A DNA stretch of 64,000 nt from Culex pipiens pallens (lineage: Eukaryota > Arthropoda > Insecta > Diptera > Culicidae): NCBI RefSeq assembly GCF_016801865.2, contig NC_068938.1, positions 199,557,077 through 199,621,076 on the forward strand, in the 5' to 3' direction. The notes beneath the pieces are model-generated. The model ran no database searches. It saw only the letters and a list, made by a program, of their open reading frames with translations, and was not told the origin of the DNA. Each line of letters opens with the position of its first letter. The first letter of the stretch is position 1. Made by a program: the position numbers and the translations under genes. Shown here piece after piece: positions 1-11,860 of this stretch.

Positions 1-1866
1 AGGAGCGTAACTAACTACATCCGTAGTTCTGTTAGATCATCCGAATTATCTTGATCAGAACAGTATAGCTCTGGTTCCTTGCGAGTGTCCTATTTTCTTA
101 CCTCCACGTTGGCTTGGTTTTCATGATGACCTAGCTGGTGGCCTGTGGAAACGGATCGTAAACCTTTGACCACCGCGGGTCAGAGTCGAGACGGCTAAAA
201 GAAAGGGGCGCGACAATGTGGGAAAGGGAAGTAATTTGTGATTGTAGACGGTATTGTTTTGATTCGCAGTATGTTGAGTCAACTGCTGTGGATGTACCTG
301 AAACATCGCACAACGGGGTTTCTCTTCTCTTCATTCTCAGCTACCACCTATCTCCTATTTTTATTTTGCTCTTCTGATTCCCAAATCTTCACTGATTCTT
401 CTATTTAATATCCAACATTTGATTTTAATTTTACTAACTTTTGATTCTCTTATCTCTCAAAGCTTTTCCACTCTTTTCTATCAATTGATACTGCTGTAAC
501 AAACTTTGTTTTGTTTTTTTTTTTCCTTAAAAATATACTTTTCCTTAATGTACTAGTAATATCAAGTCTATTTATCATTCGCCTAATCTTTTTTGATTTT
601 ATTGCGAATTTATTTATTTGAATAATTCTTTATCTGTCCTATAAATTATCATTACTATAATCTAAGCTTGTTTTGTATCTCTATTTATTAACTATTGTCT
701 AATTTTACATCTAATACATCTAGCTTCTCATTTTTATTCTTCAAAATACGCTCATCATTCTCTTACTATTGATACTTGATTTTTATAAAATAAATTCTCT
801 TTTACTGTCAATTGTTTTCAATCTTCACCCTTTTTTTCAAACAAGTGAGGTTTGAGCCCTTACTCAATTTATGGAATGGTTAAAGGATTAACACAAATAT
901 TACTATTGTATTTTTGGTAAACTTTTATAACATGCTTAGGACCAAAAATTGTAACAAAACACCGCGACAAAAGAAATAGCAACAGATAAACAGACTCAAC
1001 AATAGGGAAGATTTCTGGAGAAAACAATACACAGTAAATAACAATAAATTTTTGAATTCAAACTAAAAATAAAACAGTTTTTGCTTCAATGAAAGTTGAT
1101 AGGCACACTATAAATGGTTAGCGCTTATACCTACTTACATCAAACCCTACTTAATGTACCACCCCCGGCCGAGTTAAAATGCGTAACCGGAAAAGAAGGT
1201 GTGCATGCCTGGCACGAACACTCAAAGCGTGTTCTAGCGTGCTGCTCGTACTGACTCAGAGCAAGGGTGAGATGTAGGTGTAAGGGCAGTGCGTGTTCGT
1301 CGGGAACCTAGTGCATAAGATCGGTCAAGACCCGTTCTTACACTGAAAATTGCGAATTGCGAAGAAGAGTACCTTATACCTTATAGTAGAGAATATTCTC
1401 AACATTTTAAGAATGTTTTTTTTTTTGGCTTAACTAACACAAATTTTTAAGAATATTGTTTCAAATAGAGTGTTTTAACCTTTTTAAAGTTACCTACCTA
1501 TTTCATAATTGGTCATAATATTTTCATTAAGCTGTACTGCAAAAACCTGTCTTTTTGTGAATGGGAAAATCAAGAATAATCATTTGGATCAAATTTTAGC
1601 AATAAACATTGGATCGCCTCAGGCTATTTTTCCCTGTAAGTATACTACAATGTAATTCATGTCCCCCATTTGTCTGCAACCCTCAAAGTGTAACGTACGG
1701 GACCGGATTCGTCGGAAGTAATTACGGCCTGGTTTGCTCGTACAAACGCGTTTCAGTGCGGTTTACTTGAAGCATGATATTTCTCAATGTAGAAGTAAAG
1801 AGTAAACGTAGCACACTGGCTAGACATTCTGTAGAAAAAAGGAGGGTGATTCCACCATTTATTTCT
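1..1866. other. Gene-poor AT-rich flank
   Basis: I see no convincing gene here. 350-1140 is very AT-rich low-complexity DNA. 1150-1350 is distinctly more GC-rich and ends abruptly in AT-rich sequence, which suggests a short inserted repeat, but I found no second copy in the window. The short reading frames at 121-334 have no recognisable domain. Confidence 0.5.
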
Positions 1867-2661
1867 TTACATCATAAAGAACCTGCTAACCTCCGCCCGA
1901 CACACCGGACAGCTGTTGTTGCTCCTCAGCCAACGGCCAATGCAGTGCCCGTGGAACGCGTGCCCACAGGGTAGAAACTTCCGGCTGGCACTTAGCGTAA
2001 CATCGTCCATGCAGATGGCACAGTCACCCTCGTGGGATGCTTGAACTGTAATGTGATTGGTATTCGATTAGAGTGTTTCGATTCGACATTTAAGAAGCTT
2101 CTTACAGCGATCTCACCGGCACTTTCCACGTCCCGATGGTCCTCGAGCAGGTGGCGCAGCAGGGTGCAATCCTCGAGCCGGAACTTCCGCCGGTAGGGCA
2201 CCCGGAACGTCACGCAGATCGGACAGCGCACCTTGTGGCCGCGGCCACCGTCGGCGTGGTACTGCTGGCAGTGTTCCGTCAGGTCACGCACGTTAAAGTC
2301 CGTGTCTCCGCAGTGCGGACAGCAGTAGATCCGGATTTCGGTCTGCGGCGAGCGGACACACTCCATGCTGCGGGCCATCTCCGCTGGGGGCAGGATCGGT
2401 TGGACCGGGTGGTACGGGCGGTGCTTCCGGCTGGTGCGTTTGTCCTGTCGACACTGGTCACACTCGTCGTAGTCTTCGCACACCAGGCACGCGTACCGGA
2501 GGCCCTGGATGGTGGCCCGGTCGCAGCCATTGCACTGGACGTCTGAAGAGAGAAAGGGGAGGGAGATTTAGTACTATGAACTGAATTTTGAACGATGCAC
2601 TCGAACCTGTGTGAACGGAACTTAGCTCGTACGACTTTGAGGACATCTGGTAAGATGCCAT
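1867..2661 (-). CDS. One-module ZZ/Di19/RING zinc-finger protein (KCMF1-like, probable E3 ubiquitin ligase)
   Basis: Spliced minus-strand gene, 219 aa by my model. Exons are 2607-2661, 2117-2542 and 1867-2045, joined in phase 1 with GT-AG introns. Exon 2 encodes a ZZ zinc finger (CNGC, CLVC, CDQC pairs, then HRPYHPVQ) followed by a Di19-type module (CPHCGD, HCQQYH, CPIC, HLLEDH). The last exon encodes a RING-H2 finger (CAIC, CGHAFHGHC, CPVC) and stops just after it. The ZZ plus Di19 pair is what defines KCMF1, a ubiquitin ligase; the added RING is not part of KCMF1. Compared with the two upstream paralogues it has one module instead of two. Its first exon is longer and divergent, although it ends in VHT + G like the gene A leader, so the start codon is the least certain part. 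Confidence 0.75.
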
Positions 2662-2986
2662 GATGCACCGAGATTCTTCGAGCGGAACTAAAACCGTTTT
2701 GAGCATTGCTTAGTGCTTTTGTACTAGCATGCAAATGATGCCAGAAGAGATAACACATAACTTGAAAACTTTCTACTATCTCTGTGCACTGATTTGCTAT
2801 CATTTTCGATGTCCTTGCTGTGATAACACAACATGAGTCACAGTTTTCAGAAAATGTCATTGGAAATCTTATTAGAACCACTTATTGAAATCAGCATCAG
2901 CCGCAACATAGTATAGCAAAGAATTAAATAACAAAGCAAAATAATTATATATTTCAGATAACTAAATGTATGACAATAAGAACTCT
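2662..2986. other. Short intergenic spacer in the zinc-finger cluster
   Basis: This 325-bp AT-rich spacer lies between the start of the one-module gene and the stop codon of the next paralogue, both on the minus strand. It must hold the 3' end of one and the promoter of the other. No TATA box stands out. Confidence 0.5.
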
Positions 2987-4174
2987 TCAGTCGATCCGAT
3001 TCGCGCGACACTCTGGACAAGTTGAACTGATGGCCAACCAATTTTGAATGCATTTTTCGTGAAACTTGTTGTGAATACACTGGAAATAATTCTTCCTCGC
3101 GGTACCTCCCGCCAGTTTAGATAGGCAAATTGGACAGTGGTTGATCTCCTGTTCCGGATTGTAATCTATTAAATTGTTGAAGGTAGTTGAACTATAATCC
3201 TATCTATGGTATAACTACCATAAGTGCTACCTTTGGGCAGGATCCCGTGATAATTCTTCAGATGATCCAGTAGCGAATCCTTCAGCAAGTAATATTTCTT
3301 GAACGGCGACCGATTCACACTGCATATTGGACAGCGAACGCGAATTTCTTGACTCTCGACGTGCAGCTCTCGGCAGTGATCCGATAGTCCTTGGGCATTG
3401 AACTCGTTTTCTCCGCAGAAAGGGCATCGATAGATATTCAACGATGAAGTTTTTTGAACTGCGTACAACTTTTTAGGAAGAACTGGTTGCATAGGATGAT
3501 ACGGCATATGAGTTTGATTGTGTTTCTTTGCCTTGTGACAATTTTCGCACAAATCGTAGTCATTGCATATTAGGCAGGAATGGTGGGGTTCCAAAATAGG
3601 TGTTTTCCTACACGTGTTGCAGAACATAACTGGAAAAGAAGCCGTTTGTTTGTACTGAGATTTCGGCTTAAATATTCATTAAACTTACATCGTCCTCGTT
3701 CACAATGACCTTTTTTCAGGTGATCGATGAACATTGCAAACGTTAAACTCTGCTCCAAAATGCAAAACGTCACACAAACGGGACACCGAACACGATCGTC
3801 ATCTCCGTCATGTTTGATCTGACAGTGTTGTAAAAGTTTAGCCTCGGTCAGTATCCAAATCCCGCAATAGGGGCAGCATAGGCGAATGTCATCCTCCGGT
3901 GGGACTACACTGTTCACGTATTTGAAGAAATCTTGCTGGCTCAACACTGGCTGCATCGGATGATATGGCCGATGGGGTTTGCTGTAGTGCTTCTCCTCGT
4001 GGCACTTGCAACACAAATAATACTCGGGACATACCAAACACACGAAATGGCTCCATTTTATGTCCTTCTCGTGGCACACCGCACAGTTGAATTCTGAAAC
4101 ATAAAATTCCAAAATTAAGTTACAATGATCTGTCTCTAAATAAATATCCGCGAACCTCTGTAAACGTCAGCCAT
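2987..4174 (-). CDS. Two-module ZZ/Di19-ZZ/Di19-RING protein (KCMF1-like paralogue B)
   Basis: Spliced minus-strand gene, 333 aa by my model. Exons are 4156-4174 (MADVYR leader), 3689-4093, 3231-3629 and 2987-3165, all joined in phase 1. The two middle exons each encode a complete ZZ finger plus Di19-type finger. Module 1 has CAVC, CLVC, CCKC, PHRPYHPMQ, CPYCG and CPVC; module 2 has CNTC, CLIC, CENC, HMPYHPMQ, CPFCG and CPIC. The last exon gives a RING finger (CPIC, CIHNKFHEKC, CPEC) close to the C terminus. ZZ-Di19 proteins of the KCMF1 type act as ubiquitin ligases; a RING would recruit the E2 enzyme. The ligase role is inferred from domains. Exon 4's acceptor (an AATAG) is the least certain junction. 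Confidence 0.78.
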
Positions 4175-5156
4175 CGACAAATCAAAAATCCCCTGTTGAT
4201 CGTGCGAAGCTCTCTGCCGGCTCAATGCAACTACAATTCCGAAACACTTTCTTCGAGTGCTGCTTAGTGGTGGACGTTATTGTTTTGCTGATGAAAGCGC
4301 TATTTGAAAGAGAATCGTAAGATAAGGTTTGCTCGACTGTACAGTCATCCCACATATTCTGAACACCCCCAAACTCGGAACACTTTTGTGGTAATTTGTC
4401 AATAAGATGCAAAATGCAACTTTTCTTTCGATCCTAATATTTTAGGACCTTGTTGAGGCCATTTTCCTGCTATTTCACTATTGAAAGTGGATTCTTTTAA
4501 CAAAATACTGCATTTTTGCCTTCCTCACCTTACTGAGGAAAGGCTATAAAATCACTCGAAAAACGAAATTCCTAATTTGACCTCCTATACCCACCTTCAT
4601 GTATACATATCGACTCAGAATCAAATTCTGAACAAATGTCTGTGTGTGTGGTGGGATGTTGATAAAAAAATTGCACTGGATTATCTCGGCACTTGCTGAA
4701 CCAATTTGGACCGTTTTGGTCTCATTCGATCCGTCTTGGGGTGCATTTATGAAAATTCCTATTTTTAGATATTTTTTAAATAACAAAAATGTCATCTTTT
4801 GACCAATAGCAAAAGTTGGTCAAAATTCCTCTGGCAGTGTTGTCAACTTTATGGATTTTTTTTTTGGCTATATCAAATATTGGGGTTGGGAAATTATGAA
4901 AATATTCGAAAGTTGACACTCTTTAGTTTATACCCTGTTGGTGATGAACTTCTAAATGTTTCAGTTATAGTTGTTAACCTTCTAGCATTTTTTAGTTTTC
5001 AGTGTAGACGAATGAACTGATCTAAAAATTCAACAACTTTACTAAACCTTTCTGAAATTAAGGTAAGGAGCATTGGAAAAGTAGCAAGAAATGATTTTAC
5101 AGCTCATAATTTTACATTAATTTTATTTTTAGTAGAAACGAATCATTAATACTTCA
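4175..5156. repeat. Intergenic spacer with interspersed repeat (CCTTCCTCA...TGAGGAAAGG end)
   Basis: 4515-4790 is an interspersed repeat in inverse orientation to 17730-17971. Both share a terminal hairpin (CCTTCCTCA, short loop, TGAGGAAAGG), the string CTATAAAATCACTCGAAAAA or its relatives, and the string CGACTCAGAATC. Pieces recur near 24565 and 24690. The rest of the spacer is AT-rich with no gene visible. Confidence 0.55.
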
Positions 5157-6487
5157 CTAGGGCTTTTGCATTGCTCGACACACCGGACAGGTTGGGTTGA
5201 TGGCCAACCATTCCCGGATGCATTTCTCGTGGAATTCCTCATGCCGACACTGGCAATACCTTTCCGTGACTATCTCAGCCTCCAGCTCCAGAAAGCATAT
5301 CGAACATTCAATTGGTCTGATAACTTCCGGTTCTGGTTCTGGAGCTCCTGATGGGGACACTTGGTTAGATGGTTACAGTTAAGCTGGGTAATGGTAATTT
5401 GCAAATTGTTGCAATATTTGAGTGGGATTTTCTTTTGATCAAGAAAGTACATTTGATTTCTTGGAGTGTATTTGAATAACTTTACAACAATTCGTAAATT
5501 ACCCACTGTTTTGAGCTACTTCGGTACCTTTCAATCCATGATAGTCTCTCAAATGGTCCAGCAGAGAGCACTTTAGGAGGGTAAAGTTTTTGTACGGAAC
5601 TCGACAGACGCCGCAGATTGAACATCTGACCCGGATTCCTGGGCAATTCTGGTGCAGTTCTTGGCAATGATCCCTGAGACCACTGGCGCTGAGCTCGCCG
5701 TCTCCACAGTATGGACACCGGAAGATTCTTTCCGGAGGTGGATTCTGAACTGCGTACGCTTCCTTGGGCATAATTTGCTGCATCGGATGGTAAGGCAGAT
5801 GGTGTTTGCTGAATCGCTTCCCAGTGTGACATTCTTCGCATAGGTCGTAGTTGTGGCACACTAAACACGCGTAGCGATTCCCCGCAAATGGTTTCTTCTG
5901 GCAAGTGGTACAGGATATACCTGAAACGGACAAAGAACAATCTTTAGAGGGTGAATATCTTCCAACTAGAACGTTCTACTCACCCTCATCTAGCTCGCTG
6001 TGCTCGTTCCGCAGATGTTCCAAAAACAATCCATCCAGCAGACTGTTTCCCGGAACGTTGTACGTCACACAAACCGGACATCGTACGGATTCGGCCTCTT
6101 CGGCATGATTCTGCTGGTTATGCTGCAGTAACGCTGCCAGATTCAACTCTCGTTCACCGCAAAATGGACAACACAGTCGAACCTCATCCACAGCGACTGC
6201 ACTTTGAGTGGATTTGAAGAAATCTTCCCTACTAATTACCGACTGCATCGGATGGTGTGGCCGGTGCCGGGCAGTGCAACGTTTTTCCTCGTAACATTTC
6301 TGGCACAAATCGTAGTCCCAGCAAATCAGACACACGTAACGAGTCCCTACAAAGTCTTTACCATCGCAAACGCTGCAAGTTATTCCTGGAATCGATCGAA
6401 TAACATCTTATCAAGATTGCGCAATAAGAAAAAAAAACTTTCCATCAACGCACTAAACTTTTACAAACCTGTATGAACATCAGCCAT
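5157..6487 (-). CDS. Two-module ZZ/Di19-ZZ/Di19-RING protein (KCMF1-like paralogue A)
   Basis: Spliced minus-strand gene, 334 aa by my model. Exons are 6469-6487 (MADVHT leader), 5984-6385, 5528-5920 and 5157-5347, with every junction GT-AG and phase 1. Exon 2 encodes ZZ (CSVC, CLIC, CQKC, HRPHHPMQ) plus Di19 (CPFCGE, CPVC); exon 3 repeats the pattern (CTTC, CLVC, CEEC, HLPYHPMQ, CPYCGD, CSIC). Exon 4 has a Pro-Glu linker and a RING (CSIC, CRHEEFHEKC, CPVC). It heads the tandem series of three genes and has the same exon plan as paralogue B, so the pair probably arose by whole-gene duplication after a module duplication. Probable E3 ubiquitin ligase; substrate unknown. Confidence 0.8.
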
Positions 6488-8412
6488 CTTTTCTCAAACT
6501 AAACCAACCGGAGTGACAAAAAAACACTGATTGTCGCAAAAAAAACGACGTGTTTCTTTACGTGGTGCGAGTCGGTGGCGGCGGCTCAAGTTTGCACAAT
6601 TATCGCTTGTTCTGCATATCTCTTCGAAAAGTGTAAATCACCGCAACGACTTGAACGACTTGAGTCAGCGGCGTTGTTAACGGCCCGATTGCACTTGAAT
6701 GAATGAATAAACTCAGCAATATCTCTGGACCGCCGACTGTATGTTTAGTGGAACTAAATGGAAGTTGCTAGAAAGTTAGGAAATATTTTATTTAAGATAA
6801 ATAATCTTAAATTATAAGTACTCGAAGTCTACTTTGAATCTCAAATTTTATGGGGCTGTGATACCATCAAAACATGCATTTTTGTGGATCGTTTATTTCC
6901 CCGCTTGTATATTATATATTATGTACCGTTAAAAAAAGTTGCAAGCTACAAAACAGTATCGAAAAGTATTTCTTTTCGACGCAAGTGCTGAAAAGTTGCA
7001 CATTTCAGCACTCAAAGAAATGATGAAGGCACTTTTCAGTACTGTTTTTTTATGCGATGAATAATTGACTGTTTTGAAACACGAAAATTTAACCGAAATA
7101 GATGAAAATTTTGATGTAAAATAAAACATTTTTTAGAACACAAGTCTGTCACTATTCCGAGATATAAATATTACCACTTTTAAACTATGTTAAGCAATAT
7201 TCAGATCGATAACCAGAGAGTCGACTGTATTACAAAAGTCCAACTCCGCAATATTGGTCGCCATCTTGGATCAAATATTCCCAGATAACTTTGGATCAGG
7301 CTGAAACAGCTGTCCATATAAAAATGATACATGAAAATTCAAAAATCTGTATCTTTTGTCTTCGGCAAAGTTGTACGTATATGAATAGGGGCAGAAATTT
7401 CCAGAATAGGCAAAAAATCTTTGACCGGATTATAAATTTTTGAATAAATACTGATATAAAAAAAATTGCTGCCAGAACAACTAAAATTTCAGCAAAAGAT
7501 ATGTAATATTGCTCTGCTGAAAATTCTGTAATTTTCTTCTGTCAGTTTGACAGATCATTTGCTTAAGATTCAGCAATCGTTGCTTTGCTTTCTATTAAAA
7601 ATGGTCTTCAATGCTGTTATTGATACTTATATTTCTCAAATCTCATTTGAAATTAAACAATACATTAAAAAATCTTATTTTTATCAGCTATTTTTTTCGA
7701 TTCATGTTATTTTTGACTGCATATTCGTACATTGTTGTATTCGTAATTATTGTTTTTAGCTTGAAATAAAAAGTTGCAGGTTTAGGCAATCTTCCAAACC
7801 TTAAAAAAAAATTATCATCGAGGTATTTGTTATTCACATTTTCCTTGCCTTTGTTTCTGAACATCGCTTTAAAAGATTTCAAAATCAAACACAACACATT
7901 TTTTTGTTGCATTCAGTTATTTATTTTGCTGAAATGGCAATCCAAAATTTGATGTGGCATTGTTTCGATATAATTCTAAAAATCTATGTTTTCAGACCAT
8001 TCCAATTGTTAGAGTTAATTTTAAAAATACATATTCGAAGGATCGAAAAATTGCACGAAGGTTTCATATTTTATTAAAATAATTTCAACTATTAAAACCG
8101 AACCTATAGTGATAACGATATCGCCAGGTAAAAATTAATGCTGATTAGAAAATATTCCGAAAAAGGTTGTTAACGCAACAAGGATAACCATCATTAATGA
8201 AAAATTTTTGATACTTAAATAGCACGGCCCGAAATGGAAAAGGCTATTTCATCTTCAGTCATTTCATTGTGATTCGCAAAATTTATAATTTCTACCCTGT
8301 ATAGAGTCCTGAGACGGAGTTCTTCGTCGAAACATTGTTAATCTACCTGACCAAACTCTTAGAAAATCTTAAGAGGCAGTATTTGTAGATTCTGCTCGGT
8401 TTGTTCTAGAGG
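6488..8412. other. Gene-free AT-rich stretch
   Basis: No gene is seen. 6540-6720 is the presumed promoter region of the zinc-finger gene. The rest is AT-rich, with short phrases typical of dispersed repeats (for example around 7250-7400) but no element ends that I could define. Confidence 0.45.
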
Positions 8413-9044
8413 TCGTATCGAAGTGCTCCGATTTGGATGAAACTTTCAGCATTTGTTTGTCTATACATGAGATGAACTCATGCCAAATATGAGCCCTCTA
8501 CGACAAAGGGAAGTGGGGTAAAACAGGCATTGAAGTTTGAGGTCCAAAAAACATGAAAAATCTTAAAATTGCTCGCATTTCCGTAAAACTTCATCAATTC
8601 CAGCTCTCTTAGATGCATTCGAATGGTCTTTTGAAGCCCTTCAAAATGTGCTAGAGACATCCAAGACTGGTTTGACTTTTTCTCATAGCTTTTGCAAATT
8701 ACTGTTAAAAATGGATTTTTTTAAAACCTTAATAACTTTTTGCAACAGCCTCCAACACCCATACTCCCATAGGTCAAAAGTTAGGGAATTTCATGGACTA
8801 TAAGGCACATTTTGAAGGGCTTCAAAATACCTTTCGAATGCATCTAAGAGAGTGGGAATTGATGAAGTTTTACGGAAATGCGAGAAATTTTAAGATTTTT
8901 CATGTTTTTCGGACCTCAAACTTCAATGCCCGTGTTACCCCACTTCCCTTTGTCGTAGAGGGCTCATATTTGGCATGAGTTCATCTCATGAATAGACAAA
9001 CAAATGCTAAAAGTTTCATCCAAATCGGAGCACCTCGATACGAA
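8413..9044. repeat. Foldback (inverted-repeat) element
   Basis: About 240 bp at 8413-8652 recurs as its reverse complement at 8803-9044, separated by about 150 bp of unrelated spacer. The arms differ at only a few positions. This is why nearly the same peptide can be read on the minus strand at 8478-8660 and on the plus strand at 8793-8978; neither is a gene. Probably a foldback MITE. Confidence 0.8.
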
Positions 9045-10205
9045 ATTAACTATTTGAATCCTTACGATTAAAAAGAGAAATTAGACCCTCAATAAACAAA
9101 TTAATACTAGTTTGAGATTTATGTTTATTCAGCTACAAACTCTTCTCACACGCTGCAAACCAATAAAAGGATAATCGAGCGTGCTCAAGTAGTTGGCAGA
9201 GGATAACAGGCTTCAATCAACATTTTTCGCTTCTTTCAGTGCAAGTGCCAAAGAAGTGCACATCGTAGGACAGTCTTTCTCTTGAAGCGGGCTCATTTCG
9301 AAATGAAAATCAATGCTAAGAAGAAAAAAACATGAAGATACAAACTAACGACCATCCCATAACTCATCAAAATGAGCCCGACGAGCATGCGAATGTTTTC
9401 CAGAGATTAAACATGGAAGCAATGTTCTTGGACTCCCCGTTTTCGTCTTTCCTGGAGATTCAAGCCATTATCAGCCTGACCTACTACTGGCCGTGTACAG
9501 ATTCGCCAAAACATGGTCCAATGCAAATTAGAAGGTTGCTAAAAACATTGCTGCATACATCCAGGGGTCACAAAATGCCCTGCTGCTGCCTGACCTAATG
9601 GTGCATAGTCTGGATCGATATCCGAAAATGTCACCCATAAATTTTGCAGTTCGGGGTTTGAGCCGGCAGGGGCTTTCATCCAAGGGAGTGAGAGTGAGGG
9701 TTGTAATGGAATTGAAATTTAATAATTGATTCCTACGTCACACTTTATCACGGAGAGTCGGATAACGCCGGGAATGCAGGGAAAAAGGTTTTTACTGTTT
9801 TTGTTTTGGTTTCACCAACAATGTGCAGTGCATTTTGATATCGCTTTTTAATAGCATGAGAGGGAAATGTGTAGCTTGATAAGTTTTTAATGGATTGTTC
9901 GCGATGAAAGCTGATTTGTCGTTAATTGTTACTTTGAGAGTTGTAATTCGCCTCTCGATAATACTAGTTGACTGCTTTTTATGAACAAAAAATGTGATCT
10001 TTCTGTAACTTTAACTTTAAAAAGTGGAATCAAGTCTTACATTACATGTATATTAAGTTTAGTCCCTCTGTTTCCCCCCGCTAAGTGTATAGTTTTAGAA
10101 CGATAATATTTAAAAGTGTTTTTAACCGCCAGTTGAGCAAATTAATGCCTGGCATCTTTAAGAGCTGATGACGAAAGTGCAGAACAAACTTCTATCAGCA
10201 AAGAT
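9045..10205. other. Gene-free stretch
   Basis: No supported gene. An 88-codon frame at 9332-9598 has no recognisable domain or intron-exon context. The sequence at 9640-9720 is more GC-rich than its surroundings, but I cannot assign it. Confidence 0.4.
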
Positions 10206-11533
10206 CAGTGTTGCGATCCTCACGCGCTCGTGAGCGCTCATTTTTCGCTCATTCGTGAGGAGGAGCGCTGCGCGAGCTAGCTCACGTTTGCCCGCGCTCA
10301 CGTTTGCTCCGATTTTTTCAGCTCGCGTTTGCTCCACGCTCGCGCTCGCGCTCATATTTCGCTCACGGAGCGCTCATTTTGGAAGTATCGCTAATCGTTT
10401 TACGTTTTTGAGAAAGTTTTTTTTTTCAATTCTGATTGAGTTTTTTGCTTAAGGCGCAGCAGGGCAGTGGAAACATTACTTAGTGAACTTTTTTTTTTTG
10501 ATGTCGTAATTGGAATAGCTTATTTTCATTAACTATGTGTTTGAATAATAGGTTGGATTCGCAAGGTACAAATCATTTTGAAGACCTACAGTCAGAGTTG
10601 AAAGTATAAATATTTTCGAATTAATAGGCCTTATCTTAATAAAAATTAAGGCAAGCAGAGACAGGTGCTGGGGAAGGGTATGGGCGCCTAAACAAAAGGG
10701 CCTAAAAACCTTAGAAAAAATTACAAAACAATTCAAGAAGATTTATGCTCTGGTAAGTTCGATTCAATGTTATGTGCTTGGTTGATTAAAATATAATATT
10801 AAACTGTTTTATGTACCTAAACTGTTTTTTGACTACCTTTCCAGAGTGCGGGTCAGAATGAGCTACCATTAAAAAAAATCATTCCGTTTAATAAATCGTT
10901 AAGTGATTTGAAACGGCTGATCATTTTTAATAAAGATAGTCCTTCTCTTTAATATTCTAGAAAATAGAGTAGAATTTTCCGAATATTAGAGATTTCTGGG
11001 TTTTTTAAAGGTATAATAAAACATATTTTAATATTTTGCTTTTTGGTGTTTTTTTAAAGGCCTATTCAGGGTATTCAAAAACACCCAAAAAGCACAAATA
11101 AATTGAGTTATTGGACCTTTTTTTAAAAAAAAATCTCCAGGTTCTAAAAACTTAAAATAAACATAATTCTCAATAAATTAAATTGTTTATACATATCAAG
11201 CAATACAATGTAATCGGTCAAATGTGGATTTTATAACAAACAGTGCATTTCTTCACGTCACTGAACTTTCCAAATCCATTTCATTACTTACTTTTATTTG
11301 TTTGACTACTCTCTTATTTGTTTTCGCTGCCTGTGCTGAGATAGTTCTAGAAACTTCATGACTAACGCGCAGCTGCTTCAACAGGAAAAAAAATCTACCT
11401 ACTTTGGCTCACCAGCTCACGTGAGCGCAAAACGCTCCGGTGAGCGCGAGCGAGCACGAGCTACCTGATAAAAACTCACGCTCCAGCTGGAGCGAGCACG
11501 TCTTCCGTGAGCGCTCGCTCATTCGCAACCCTG
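10206..11533. mobile_element. Non-autonomous hAT-like DNA transposon (about 1.33 kb)
   Basis: The ends are CAGTGTTGCGA at 10206 and, inverted, CAGGGTTGCGA ending at 11533. They are flanked by 8-bp near-duplicates (GCAAAGAT at 10198-10205, CCAAAGAC at 11534-11541). hAT elements typically start with CAG and make 8-bp duplications. Both ends carry dense clusters of GTGAGCG/CGCTCAC motifs (10215-10380 and 11400-11525), like subterminal transposase-binding repeats. The interior is AT-rich and has no transposase frame. It includes a degenerate copy (about 11030-11150) of the hairpin MITE found intact at 29013. Confidence 0.78.
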
Positions 11534-11791
11534 CCAAAGACAAACATAATTTTTTTACCTGGACTTGTAAAACAAAAATTGTATGAAAACTTCTTTTTAT
11601 TAATTTTGTATGTTTTAGATTTAATTAAATCAGTTATTTTAAAAACATTTTTAATTTTTTTTCTGTAATTTTATAGTTACATTTTACAAAAGGATAAAAT
11701 TTGCAAATTTTTCATCTAAATTTTTCCCTGTGTTCACGAAAACAAATCACCTGTATAAATAGTACTGATATTTTTTGGTTGAATACTCTTG

Positions 11792-11834
11792 TATATAAAG
11801 TAGTCAATACAACCCGCAGATCTTTGTCAGTTGA
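11792..11834 (+). promoter_or_regulatory. TATA box and initiator for the small secreted-peptide gene
   Basis: TATATAAAG at 11792-11800 is followed about 30 bp later by the arthropod-type initiator TCAGTT at 11827-11832. The ATG lies about 32 nt downstream of the presumed start site. A second TATAAAT at 11754-11760 could serve an alternative start. Confidence 0.6.
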
Positions 11835-11860
11835 AAACGTATCTCCTCCAGCAAGAAACC

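Noticed and set aside
2136..2546. 136-aa plus-strand protein
   Set aside because: Antisense of the ZZ-Di19 exon, whose zinc ligands and splice sites are clear on the minus strand.
8478..8978. Two similar 60-aa proteins on opposite strands
   Set aside because: They are translations of the inverted arms of the foldback at 8413-9044, with no start context, domain or splice support.
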